A stretch of DNA of 64,000 nucleotides, taken from contig JARBJD010000120.1 in the NCBI GenBank assembly GCA_033064195.1, forward strand, positions 62,001 to 126,000, read 5' to 3'. The notes under the pieces were generated by a model that worked only from the letters and a program-made list of their open reading frames with translations, made no database searches and had not been told where the DNA came from. Below, piece after piece: positions 32,061-42,428 of this stretch. The position numbers and the translations under genes were made by a program. This DNA comes from Blattamonas nauphoetae (lineage: Eukaryota; Preaxostyla; Oxymonadida). The number at the start of each line of letters is the position of its first letter. Position 1 is the first letter of the stretch.

Positions 32061-32872
32061 GTTTCCCTTGGTAAAGTCTCCTCACGAAAATAATGGGTAG
32101 TTTTCATGGACTCTTTTAAAGAAGAGGAGACCTCTTAAAAACCTAAACCTATTGGTAGAAAGGATAAAACAAGTGGCAATCGATTCATAGTGAGAGCGAT
32201 ACAATGAAGTGTTCTTTCATATTCTGGATTTCCTTTTCTCCTTTACCTTCATCTTCTGTCAAAACTGCGTCCATCGTTCGAACAGTGCTTAATTGCTTTC
32301 GGTCCTGACCCTCCTAGTCAGACTCCGTCTTTTGCCCCCATATACAATCCTCAGTCTGCACGACAATGGATCTGTGAATTGTATGTATGTGGATTCATTT
32401 TTATTTGCACCTTCACATAGTCCTGTTGTTGTGAAATGGAAACGAAGGTAGTGTTTTGTTGCGTGTTCACAGACTGAGTGTCGAATACACCATCAATTCT
32501 GTCGTAAATCATCCGATATTTCGTTTTCATCACACAATTCTGAAATCAATGCTCCGAACAACGATGTCGCCTTATTTTCTGTTGCAGCGTGGAATACTTT
32601 GTCCATTCTTTGGGGTGGCTCAATTGTGAGGGGAAAAGCTCGGTCAGAGGGGAAAAACTCAGTGGGAGGGGAAAAAACCGGCCAGAGTGGAAGAATCTCA
32701 AGGACAACGGGATTGAAGGTGAGAACAATTTTGATCATGGTTGGTTCAGGGATGTAGAATGGTGGATTTCCACTAATCGGACCCGGGTTCGAGTTTGGTC
32801 ATCGACACTTTTTCCATTTTTTTGTTGATTTTTCTCACATATCGCAGATTCACTCTATTTTCAATCAACTCT

Positions 32873-33808
32873 TCATCTTTTCTCTTTTCTACATCTATTT
32901 CGTTGACTTGAAGTTGCATCTTCATGTGAATAAAGAGACTGTGCTTTGGTATAAACACTTTCCGATACATACCAAGAACATAAGAAACGTTGTGATGTCG
33001 GGAATACTTGTTGAATAGCAGCTCTCATACTAGCATCCTTATCGGTCATCACAACCGATGGATCAGCAGGTAGAATTTTCTGATGTTCCGAGAGGGCAAA
33101 AACATATTGGTATGTTGATTCAGCAGCCATAAAACAGGACGCGAGAGGAATAGATTGTTGAGTTGACGAAACCCCAATAACTTGAAGGACGTGGTAATCG
33201 TTAACATTGGTTCTGTATCTTGTGTCCTTATCTAAGAATTGAGCATTTGTCTTTTGATACTGTTCAGCTTCGGGTGGAGATAAAAAAAGCAGAAAGACTC
33301 GATCCGGCCGTGTGTTCCTTGTAAATCCAGTTTTTTACTCCGTCATGTTCATGGATCAATTCCAATTCACATTTTTGACTTCGTTCCTTCTGTCTCATCT
33401 TGCTAGCATGGTTTGAAAAGTCTCTAGCACGAATCATGAGTTGATCTGGTCGATTCAAGAGGAGATTTGAACGTTTGCTAGGTTGGTGTACGTTTCGACG
33501 AATGGTTGGAGTATTGCATTCTTCTCTTCTGTCATAATTCTTGAAGAGTGCCTGGCATTTGGAACCAACGAAAGTTCGTGATTATGTGTCTGATTGGCAA
33601 CGGAAATTGTGTGATCGGCATCGGTCCCATCTTTTTCACAACGGGATACATATACAGTAGAGTTCGTTTTTGAGTACTTTTGAGCGATCCGAATGCCACA
33701 TCCAGTTGTGAGGTATTTTTTTCGAAGATTGGTGATTGTCGTCAACATGTCATCTGATTTACATGTTTGAAAGTCTGCATTGTCAAATGCTTGCACCTCC
33801 ATCGTCAA
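32873..33808 (-). pseudogene. Broken MULE (Mutator-like) transposase with a FAR1/WRKY-like N-terminus
   Basis: Minus-strand pieces in order: a DNA-binding domain at 33455-33808 (KKYLTTGCGIRI, then SRCEKDG and THNHEL); a linker at 33264-33458; and the catalytic core at about 33250-32900. In the core, 'LDKDTRYRTN' supplies the first Asp and 'VVMTDKDASM' the second, followed by 'VFPTSQRFLCSWY'. The pieces lie in different frames and I found no C-terminal third. GTATGT right after CSW could be a donor, so part of the break might be an intron. I saw no terminal repeats. Confidence 0.65.
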
Positions 33809-33979
33809 CAGTCCAAACGGTTCAAACTTAATACTGGGCTTGGATCGAACCTTGATGCGATATCGTCCGAAGCCTTGATGCTATATCATAGACCCCAGGT
33901 TTTCCTTCTCAAACAAGATCATACTGAGTACTTGTGTTTATGTCGTGCTATCGCTGATTTGAGATGAGATGACTAATTC

Positions 33980-35111
33980 GGTCTGTTGGATGAACGATTA
34001 AATTGGGGTGACGTGAAACTGGAAGGTTGCTGGTTCGGATGTGGCGAATGAGTCGGTGTATGTATTGGGGCGGATATGGGCCGATGTTTTTTCGAGCTGG
34101 AGTAATTCGAAGCAATGAGCGATGGGAGGAGAGTACAATGGGCTCTTCGATTCTTCAAAACATAGTTTCATTCAAATGACGGCAAGATTCCAGAACACAA
34201 CGTTAAACTCGCCTTTCACCATGTCACCGTGTGGATTGAAATAAAAAACAGAGCATCGACCAAATTTGGATGGATCTGATGGTGGTGGGGATGACTTGTG
34301 AACCGTTCTTTCGTGGATGGAGTTATCGATTGCTGATCCTTCAAGATGTCGTTGTCAACAACATAAATATGCGGTATTGGCTGTGAAAGTGTGAGGAATC
34401 TCGAGAAAACTTTCCTGCCCGGGATTGACTGAGGATATCTCCGTTCTCTTCTTCAATATCTGCACGAACGCGCCCTTTTTCGTCTTGAAAGCGTTCACTT
34501 CAGACTTGATACCCATCAGGTGGAGAAATTGAAACATGATTTTCATCTTCCAGTCTAATCCTTTGCTAACACCGACTGGTAAAACGGATCCAGATTTAAC
34601 CGCAAGCAACAGTTGGAATCATAATGAGTGGAGAACGTGAGAACCTTGTAGTTGCAATATTATGTTCGAGCAGTTCAGTTGATGCAATTCTTTTGGTGGA
34701 TGTTTGATCTGGTTTATTGATGATTCAGATGGGATGTAGAGAAAGACAAAGAGATGTGTGTATAATGGGAGGAGTAAACCATATGTAGAGTAGGTGTGAA
34801 CTTCTCAACTACATCGAGGCAGAGAGATGAAGGTTGAAATCTGAACGAACAAAGGGTCTCGATCCAGTTGTTATCTTATCTATCAGCGTTCTGTCGCCAG
34901 ATTGGCTCGCAGATGCCACAACAGCTATCAATACACTCTTTCCCTCTTCGAACAATGATGAACATTCATCAGAACACGGGAAATAAGCGTCATCATTTTC
35001 GCGAATCATCCAATCCAACTCTCTCTTTGGATCATCTCCAACCACCAAACCTCCCCTGTTGTCATACTTTCTGTTTCGGGCACATTCACAAGCACAATAT
35101 CTTTGAGTCAA
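33980..35111. other. No recognised gene; two unassigned minus-strand frames
   Basis: Open frames of 84 aa (34355-34609) and 100 aa (34809-35111) lie on the minus strand. The second has paired cysteines (CACECARN and CSDECSS) that could bind zinc. They may be remains of another mobile element downstream of the MULE piece. I see no start context, introns or homology that would make either a real gene. Confidence 0.3.
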
Positions 35112-35114
35112 TGT

Positions 35115-35960
35115 TCACATCCTAACTCTGAAGGATTTCAACCTCGTCCTTGAAGGAGGCGCTCTATCCAACTTGGCAACGCCTTTCTCAAATGCACACA
35201 ATTTCCGTCTCTCATCTTCCCACTATCAAAACTTCTTTGCCTCTGACATCGCCCGCAGCACGAATCACCTCTCAGGAGCATCAAGCCTGAATGTGAACGG
35301 ATTTAGGAGCATCGACTTCCGCACCTGTTCGTTCTCCCGCAGCCACTTAAATAATGAACCACCATGTTCAGCCTAAATACAACAGTTTTCCCCTCTTAAT
35401 TGTCTGAATTCGGACAAAGAATACCAAACGGTGGCGAAGAGTGTGGAATTGCGCAGAATGTGGGAGAAGGGTTGGGAAGAGTGCCGAAAGTGAGGGAAGA
35501 GAGCAGAAAGTGGGAGATTCGTGCCAAATGTTGGGGAAGGATGAGGCAATAGTCACAAAAGTTGAGGGAGGACAGGGAATCGTGAGAAAAGTTGGGGGAG
35601 GGTGGGGAATGGTCCAACACGCCAGATATTCTCTAAAACCATGCCAACGCACCTGATATCCTCCAAAAACCTGCCCACCCCCATAATTTTCTCTTCATTT
35701 TTTCATTTTTGCGCCCTCCCGATGATGGTGTTATGTACCCAGAGTTCCTCGCCTGGCTTCGGTCAGGTTTGAGGCGGGCATAGGGAACGACAAATTGCGT
35801 ATCGGCCAACGACTGGAGACGCACCTATCGGAGGTGGGAGTGGCTCCCCACCTCCGGTCCACGTTAGATCCTCGCTTAGATTCTCTGAGCTTGAGGCGGG
35901 ACTCCCAAAGCACTGTGTCGCACAAGGGCAAGCTTTGTACCTTGTTTCAATCTCTGTTTG
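35115..35960. other. Coding-like scrap, purine-rich degenerate repeat and a GC-rich segment
   Basis: 35115-35370 (+) reads as a Ser/Asn-rich scrap similar in style to the pieces at 7130-12080. 35430-35620 is a degenerate G/A-rich repeat built on GGGAAGAGTG and GTTGGGGGAGG variants of about 20-30 bp. 35720-35960 is a GC-rich block with several self-complementary stretches (GGAGGTGGGAGTGGCTCCCC). It matches no RNA gene I know. Confidence 0.4.
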
Positions 35961-35964
35961 AGAC

Positions 35965-36260
35965 ATTAAGTGAAAAAACAATGAAAACTGAAGTACTGTG
36001 ATGTGCTCACGAGTGTCAAACTGTCGAAAAAACGGTGGAGAAATGCGGAAAATGAAAGTTTTATTCGAACAGATATGTGATGAAATGGAACAAGAAAGAT
36101 GAGTGATGAAATGTATTGAATCTCAAATTTGATAAGACAAACGTGAAGACAAGATTTGTGGAAAAACACGGAAAATCCACTATATGGAAAAACTGGTGCA
36201 CAAATGTGTGAAAAAAGTCAACCGCTCCTTCCTCAGAAGGCGAGAAAGGAAGTGTTGTGT
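35965..36260 (+). repeat. Dispersed repeat, copy 1
   Basis: Shares about 300 bp with 39465-39775. Common stretches include GTGATGTGCTCACG, AATGCGGAAAATGA and CTCCTTCCTCAGAA followed by GCGAGAAAGGAAGTGTTGTG. The two copies differ by scattered substitutions and small gaps, so the duplication is old. The sequence after the repeat (CAAAAAAAGCGTC) recalls the basic coding stretch that follows copy 2. Confidence 0.75.
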
Positions 36261-36349
36261 GTGAAAACGCTTCTAAAAAAGAGAACTAATGAAGTGGGAA
36301 AACAGGAAATCTCAAAAAAAGCGTCGCTATGACGCGAATGTAGAGTGAT

Positions 36350-38690
36350 TTGAAGGAAAAACGTTTAAAACTAAAATTCACAAAAAAAGTGTCTGAACGA
36401 TCGTGTCAATACCTCATCTCGGAAAATCACCCCGGCAAAAATGTGAAATTCTTTATCAAAGGGTACACTGGTTTTATCCTCTTGTTTAGAATGTCAATCT
36501 ATTTTTCTTCTCATTCGTGGACCTGTTCAGATTCGGTGTGTATTCTCTCCATCTTCTTTTGAGCTATCGTCTCAGATCAAGCAATGATCAAATATTTCAC
36601 CCGTCCAACAGACTTTCCCGCCTTTTTGCTGTGAGATATCTCTAAATTACTCGTCAAATTGCACACACTTCTTCCACCATCAGATCTCTCTCTTGTGATG
36701 ATGATAAAGTCTCAATTGCATCGATACAGTGCAAGATATCTCCTTAAAGTGTGTTTCATAGTATCCCAACAACATACACAGATCTTCAGGTCGACGCAAA
36801 TTCATTTTAAGTGACAGCAATGGACAAACATGAAGTCTTTCCAGTCTTCTTCGAAGAAGGACACCTAGTATTTGAGTGCGTCCTCACTCAATCGAGGGAC
36901 CTTCCCAGCAGACATATCCTCGCTGTTTGTCACACATTCGGACGAAGCTGGACATCGACTTTTTCGTCACTTTTTCGACCAAAGTTTGACACGCAGCTCG
37001 ACGATTTCTCAACCGATTTTGATCGGGATTGTTTTGATCGATGACCTACTGTGTTTCCGAGATTTTAGAATTCTTTTCAGAATTTATCGAAATGGTTCTC
37101 AAGTTGGATTCAATTGATTTGTGGTTAAAAAAGTGAAAAACACCAAAACAGCGCTAACATTTTTTGGAATGTTTTCAACATTTGCTTCAAAAAAGATTCT
37201 TAAATGAGGTCTTAAAATTTGACATATTTCTGGAATGTAGGTCAAATATTGATGTCGTCAAAAAGTCATAAATCCCTTTTCGTTCAAGATTCAGAAATGG
37301 TTAATCGGAATGGACGTTCAACTTTGGTTTTCAACGATAATTCCACTCGGGTTCTTAACTCGTTCACTATGCTACTATTCGAATCCTTCCCCACATTTCA
37401 CCGTCCCGTGGAGAAATGGCAGACATGGCGGCAGAGATTGTAAACAAAAGATCCAGTTCAGTTCTAGTTCCATTTCCACCTCCGTCATTAAGCTGGATTT
37501 CCATATTTATGAAAAGTCAACCTCTCCTGATACTCCGATTTCTAAATCCAATCTCAAAATCCAGAGAATCTTGCCTTTCTTGGCCACATATCCAACCATT
37601 TTACTCCAATCTACAAACAGTCTACACCCATCGTCCACGAATGAAGTGAGCCAGTTTCATTTTTGGTGAATCAATAGCATCAGAAGAGGTTGGACAAACA
37701 TTCTCCACTACTGCTGTTTTTTCGTTTGCTTTATCGGGTGAACACGTATATCAGGATTGAAAACAATGCACTCATGCCGTCTGCAGGGATTTTTAGCTTT
37801 TCAGTTGAAAAAAGTCACTTCATTGGTCTGAGGAAAAACAGCCAGTGATACGCAAAAGACGGTAGGATTGAACTGACGTTTTAGAGTTGTGAAGGAGTCA
37901 TCGGTGTGACTCGTCATGGACACTTTTGGCCTTGTTCAACTTGGGTAGGATCTGATTTGTTGGTTTTTCTGGACTTAGACAAAGAATTTCTGTGAAATGA
38001 GCTCTAAAATGTGAACTATAGCCGAGAAAGCACTGAGTGATGTCGGATGATACTTGACTAGCCAGTACCATGATTAATGATTCTGTTTTTGTGACCACGA
38101 AAGAGTGGTTTGTCAGGTTCACAGGAACAAATTGGTCCAAAAATTTGGTCCTTTGAGTTTGAATTTTTGATGATGACTTTGAACTATTTTCTTCGACAAT
38201 GACATATTTCTTTCGACTTTGAATTAGTTTCATTAACTTGAACAATTCAGACTTAAAAAACACATTCTGTACTAGTTTCAAACTGGTGAAAAAACACCAC
38301 TCAGATTTAGTCCATCGTTTCTGTTCATGACTCGTTGAATGTTGAAATGAAGAAATGAAACTGTTATGTTCACGTTTTCTGATTCATTCAGTTTTGAATC
38401 TCATTTTTGGGTCTCCTACAACAGATCGTCTCGACTAGAGTTCATTATTATGTTTAAGACTTCGAAAGTCTAATGCTTATGACATATACAACATGTATAT
38501 CCTAGTGTTTAAATATACTCTCCTGTACTCGATCTTCGACTTTTGTCATTCACTTTTTTGGTACATCACTTCACTTGATACTCTCATTTTCACTTCATTG
38601 CCATTTATTGTTCATTGTCTCTCACTTTTTTCAAAAAGTCAAATATACAGTGACATGGACAACATTTTGATCCTCGTTTTTGTTCGAGAA
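36350..38690. other. Intergenic, no gene recognised
   Basis: AT-rich sequence with only short open frames on both strands. Frames of 119 aa (37310-37669, plus) and 127 aa (37898-38281, minus) have no recognisable motif and no convincing splice sites around them. I see no RNA gene or tandem repeat here. Confidence 0.5.
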
Positions 38691-38699
38691 ACTTCGTGA

Positions 38700-39290
38700 T
38701 TCATCGACCAAATTGTATGCGTTGGTACACCACTTTGTTTTACTTTGATTTGATTCCCATTTCACCTTTTTCACTTCACCACTCTTCGATTTGTTCTCTT
38801 CATTTTTTCTAAAACACTCTGGTGTACCAACGAAACACGATCTGAAGTGATCATCTTGATCAGGTACACAACATCACCTTATCGTATCATTTCACGAATA
38901 TTTCTTTACTCCTTTTATTCAAAACAAGATAGAACACAGAACTAAAAATGTTTGATCGTCAAGATCAAACTGAACTCTCAGATCTGGTACATGAATGTGT
39001 TTGATCACTTCAAACCTTGTTCCACTTCACAATTTTGATCTCTTCATTAACATTTTAGCTCTAATCTTTCATAAAACAAAATGGTGTACCAACGAGACTC
39101 AATCTGAAATGATCGCGGAGATCTGGTACATGAATGTGTTTTTTCGTTTAGTTTGCACTTCACTCGCTTTTTCTTTCTCTTGTTTTCTGAAATTTCGATG
39201 AACACATTCATTAGGTGAAGTGGTGTACAAACGAAATGTGAAAAACAAAGATCGTTCAGATCTGGTACGTCCCTTCACCTGATCGTTGCT
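38700..39290 (+). repeat. Degenerate repeats around GGTGTACCAACGA and ATCTGGTACATGAATG
   Basis: Four or five loosely spaced units combine GGTGTACCAACGA, a TCTGAAATGATC-like middle, and TCTGGTACATGAATGTG. They occur near 38820-38875, 38975-39005, 39080-39150 and 39220-39270, with an inverted start near 38715. Spacing varies from about 100 to 250 bp. No coding frame spans them. They could be an old tandem array or a set of binding sites. Confidence 0.55.
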
Positions 39291-39464
39291 CCCATTGTTT
39301 CACTTCACTCACTTGTTTTTCCTCTAATTTTGTGAAATTTAGATGAAGACGTTCATCAAACTCAATACTTTCCCACAATTTTCACTGTTTCCATTTCACC
39401 ACTCACTATCACACTTGCTCACTTCATTTTAGCTTCTTTCACTCTCTTTTTGCCAACTTACGAG

Positions 39465-39775
39465 AAAGAGTCAATGAAAACTGAGCTATTGTGATGTGCT
39501 CACGTGGACCAAACGGTCATAAAAACGGTGGTGAAATGCGGAAAATGAGAGTTTTATACGAACAGATAAGATGTGAAATGGAACGAGAAAGATGAGTGAT
39601 GAAATTCATTGAAACTCAAATTTGAAGAGACAAACGTGGATGAAAGATATGAGCGAAAAGACGAAAAAGTTGATTTATGAAGAAACCGGCGATCAAAAGT
39701 GTTAGAAAATGCAACCACTCCTTCCTCAGAATGCGAGAAAGGAAGTGTTGTGTGTGAAAACGCGGAGAAACGACG
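39465..39775 (+). repeat. Dispersed repeat, copy 2
   Basis: Second copy of the repeat at 35965-36260, in the same orientation. It runs directly into the lysine-rich open frame at 39699-39965, so the frame's 5' part is made of repeat sequence. Confidence 0.75.
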
Positions 39776-39965
39776 ATTTGAGGAAACAAAGTGCAAAAAG
39801 GTGGTGAAAAAAAAGGGACGTCCAAAAAAAGAAGATTCTGAAGGTGAGGTGATCGGGACAAGGAAAAAGCGTCGGAAGGACGCAATTGTGAAGAAAATGA
39901 AACAATCTAACGTAAAAAAACGAAAACTCGTGAAAAAAGTGGTGAACGATGAGGTGAAAAAGTGA
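39699..39965 (+). CDS. Lysine-rich frame with an AT-hook-like motif, 88 aa
   Basis: Contains 'KKKGRPKKED', a good match to an AT-hook (GRP flanked by basic residues), then several KKRRK/KKRK basic patches that would serve as nuclear signals. The initial codon in this frame is not ATG (TTG), so a longer spliced gene or a decayed one is more likely than a complete 88 aa protein. The related repeat at 35965-36345 carries a ruined version. Confidence 0.3.
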   Translation: MLENATTPSSECEKGSVVCENAEKRRFEETKCKKVVKKKGRPKKEDSEGEVIGTRKKRRKDAIVKKMKQSNVKKRKLVKKVVNDEVKK

Positions 39966-40077
39966 AGTTGAAAAGAGCCACCAAAAGGCGACTCCGAGCG
40001 AGATGAAGTGTAAAAACGTAAATAGGAGGAAAAAGTGATCCTAAAGATGATAACCGTGAAAGCGCATCCACAATTTT

Positions 40078-40392
40078 GTGAAAGCGGATAATTACGAACA
40101 ATTATCAAATCGGAAACTTGTGAAGGCAACAATTTTTGAAAGGTCGTTTATCTCAGGGACCGCTCAACGATTTCCAACATATCTGCGGTTTATGGATGAA
40201 ATCTATCAACATATTCAGAACTGGACCAAGAAATCAATAATTGTTACCTTCGTGGGACAGAATGGTGAAACAGTCACTTTTGTCTGGTGGCTCCGAATGG
40301 AACTCACAATTTGGCCTTTTGAGGAAGAAATGATGATTATTGCTTTAAATCAATACACAACCATTTGTTCGACTTCGCATATTACTTTTTAG
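40078..40392 (+). CDS. Unrecognised open frame, 104 aa
   Basis: The opening codon in this frame is GTG. The second half ('IIVTFVGQNGETVTFVWWLRM') looks like alternating beta strands. It follows directly on the AT-hook region and could be a later exon of the same decayed gene or a piece of another element. I cannot assign it. Confidence 0.25.
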   Translation: MKADNYEQLSNRKLVKATIFERSFISGTAQRFPTYLRFMDEIYQHIQNWTKKSIIVTFVGQNGETVTFVWWLRMELTIWPFEEEMMIIALNQYTTICSTSHITF

Positions 40393-40671
40393 TGTTGATC
40401 AGACTCAAACATTTAATATGGGAGAAAACAGAGACACACCAAAGAATCATCCGTGATGTGTGAAGTGACGAATAAGGAATAAACAATTAAATGTTGATGA
40501 AACGAAGAACAATAAAAACATGACGAGGATAAATTGTGCAATTGATTCCTGGAAAGTGAGGAGCGATGATTGTTGGGCAGGACAACACATAAATGGTGTG
40601 CTAGGTTTGGAGATGACGAATACAATCCCGAGATTCTCGAGTATTTCGTTGATTATGTTCTGTTAAAGTGA

Positions 40672-40782
40672 AAACCAGACAATCAGGGACCAATCGAGTC
40701 CAAGTCGCAATAGTATGTTCCTCACAGATTTTTGGTGATCTGCTTTGTTCTCTGAACTTTTTTTTCCATTTTTCTCGCCGCC
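40672..40782 (+). repeat. Partial copy of the methyltransferase gene's first exon and intron
   Basis: Matches 50600-50712 at most positions (GTGAAAACCAGACAATCAG, then CCAATCGAGTCCAAGTCGCA, then CATTTTTCTCGC). In the complete gene this stretch is the end of exon 1 plus intron 1. The copy stops near the intron's 3' end and is followed by unrelated Glu-rich sequence. It is therefore a genomic fragment, not a retrocopy. Confidence 0.8.
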
Positions 40783-41380
40783 TTCCTTTTCCTCACTGTC
40801 ATATCCGAACCCTTCTGGCTGTTCAACGTGTTCTCCTTCTTCTTCTTCTTGCTTTGTTGTCTCAGCCTCACCCTCTCCTTCGTTTGTCGCCTCTTCTCCA
40901 CCATCACCCTTTCCCTTCGTCTCATCTCCCTCTTCTTGTTCGCCTTCCTGTTCCCTTGTCTCTTCCTCGCCCTCCGCTGGTGTGTCCTCCTTTCCTTCTT
41001 CAGTCTTCTGTTCTTCCTCCTTTTGTTCTCGCGCACTCTCCTCCGCTTTCGATGCCCCCGCTTCTTCCGCTTGCTTCTCCTCTATCTCCCTTCTCTCCTC
41101 TTCCTCTTTCTCTCTCTTCTCTTCTTCCTCCCTCTCCTTCTTCTTCTCCTTCCTCTCCCTCCTCGCCGCCTTCCTTTTCCTCACTGTCATATCCGAACCC
41201 TTCTGGCTGTTCAACGTGTTCTCCTTCTTCTTCTTGCTTTGTTGTCTCAGCCTCACCCTCTCCTTCGTTTTCCGCCTCTTCTCCACCATCACCCTCTTCC
41301 TCCTTCTCTCTCTTCTCTTCTTCCTCCCTCTCCTTCCTCATCCCCTCCTTCTTCTTCTCCCTCCCCTTCTCCACTGAATG
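40783..41380 (-). repeat. Glu/Lys-rich low-complexity region with an imperfect duplication
   Basis: On the minus strand this reads as long runs of Glu, Lys, Arg and Gly. A module with 'EGEAETTKQEEE' and 'EHVEQPEGFGYDSEEKEG' is present twice, near 40783-40900 and 41165-41290. Purine-rich DNA of this kind expands easily. It joins the exportin-like fragment on its right, so it may have been a low-complexity tail or insert of that gene. Confidence 0.6.
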
Positions 41381-41394
41381 ACTTTGGAGGACAA

Positions 41395-42150
41395 TCCCCA
41401 CACTTTCCACGTTCTGGACCAGTTTGTTTCCATGTTACCCCGTCTGAACATCCTTCAGGAAACCCAGACATTGCTTGTGCAGCTCTTCCTCATCCGGCCA
41501 ATTCGTCAGCATGCTAAACGCGCTGTCCACGAAGAACGTGAGGATATCCTGCGCATTCGTCAGACCGGCAATGGATGAGATTTTTTCTGTCACTACTGCA
41601 CAGAAATTCACGTTTTCGATGATGAAAGAGCATCTGTTGCATAATTAAGTCTTCCTTATCGAACGGGTCTTCGTTTGATTGCTGTTCCACAATCTTCTGT
41701 GACAGTTGGAGCTTCGTGTCGATAAACTCTTTCGCTACGTCGGGGATGAGTGCTTCCCACGTGACATCCAAATGAGGAGTGTCAGATGCTCCATTATTTC
41801 CAGTATTTAACGAAATAAGCGATGAAACTTGGCCGGATCCATCGATGGGTCGAAATGACATTGTTGACCTCGAATAATGCGCATTTCCACGTGGAGCCGT
41901 CTGTACCATACGAGACCAAAACGAGAGAAGGTAAAAAAGTAGCATTGGACGAAGATTGCCAATTTTGGAACACTTTGATTGTCATGTGGTTGACGATTGA
42001 GATGAAATCTGAATAATACACTGCCGTTTCCAACTCCTGATTTGTAAATGTAACTTTCAGCTTAAATACGAGACGGCAGAGCTGGTGGAATATTTCTGTG
42101 TCCTGTTGCCAATCCGACTTTTTCATAATCGTGTTTCGATGTTCCATCAT
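41395..42150 (-). pseudogene. Exportin-7-like HEAT-repeat fragment, degraded
   Basis: Minus-strand frames resemble the middle of exportin-7/RanBP16, a nuclear transport receptor. 'FHQLCRLVFKLKV' with 'HMTIKVFQNWQ' matches the segment around YHEFCRLL; 'YLLSFWSRMV' follows; then 'LIPDVAKEFIDTKL' with 'DPFDKEDLIMQQ'. Exportin-7 is about 1,080 aa; only about 200 residues are visible. The frame is lost once in a run of six A on the plus strand at 41933-41938 and changes again near 41640, where a GT-AG intron is possible. The low-complexity region follows. A truncated relic is most likely. Confidence 0.55.
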
Positions 42151-42428
42151 TGAATGGAGATCTCATCAAGCCACGATTGAGACTCCAATCGCATCGATGA
42201 ATCATGTGAGGTAAAGTAGACTGTTGTACACTGTTCCAATTGGAGAATCTCTGTAGGATTCATATTCTTCGATTGGTGAATTGAAACATGTTGAATAACA
42301 CAGAAATTGTTTGTTCCCTGGTTGATATTTGTGAAATTCTCACAATTCGTAACACAACCTCACAGAGAGGAGACTTTTGGACGCTTTAATCCCAAAGGTA
42401 AGTCGAAGCATATCGATCGGCCCAGGCA

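Noticed and set aside
32770-32810. tRNA-like T-arm (GGGTTCGAGTTTGG)
   Set aside because: No acceptor stem, D-arm or anticodon arm at the required spacing on either strand.
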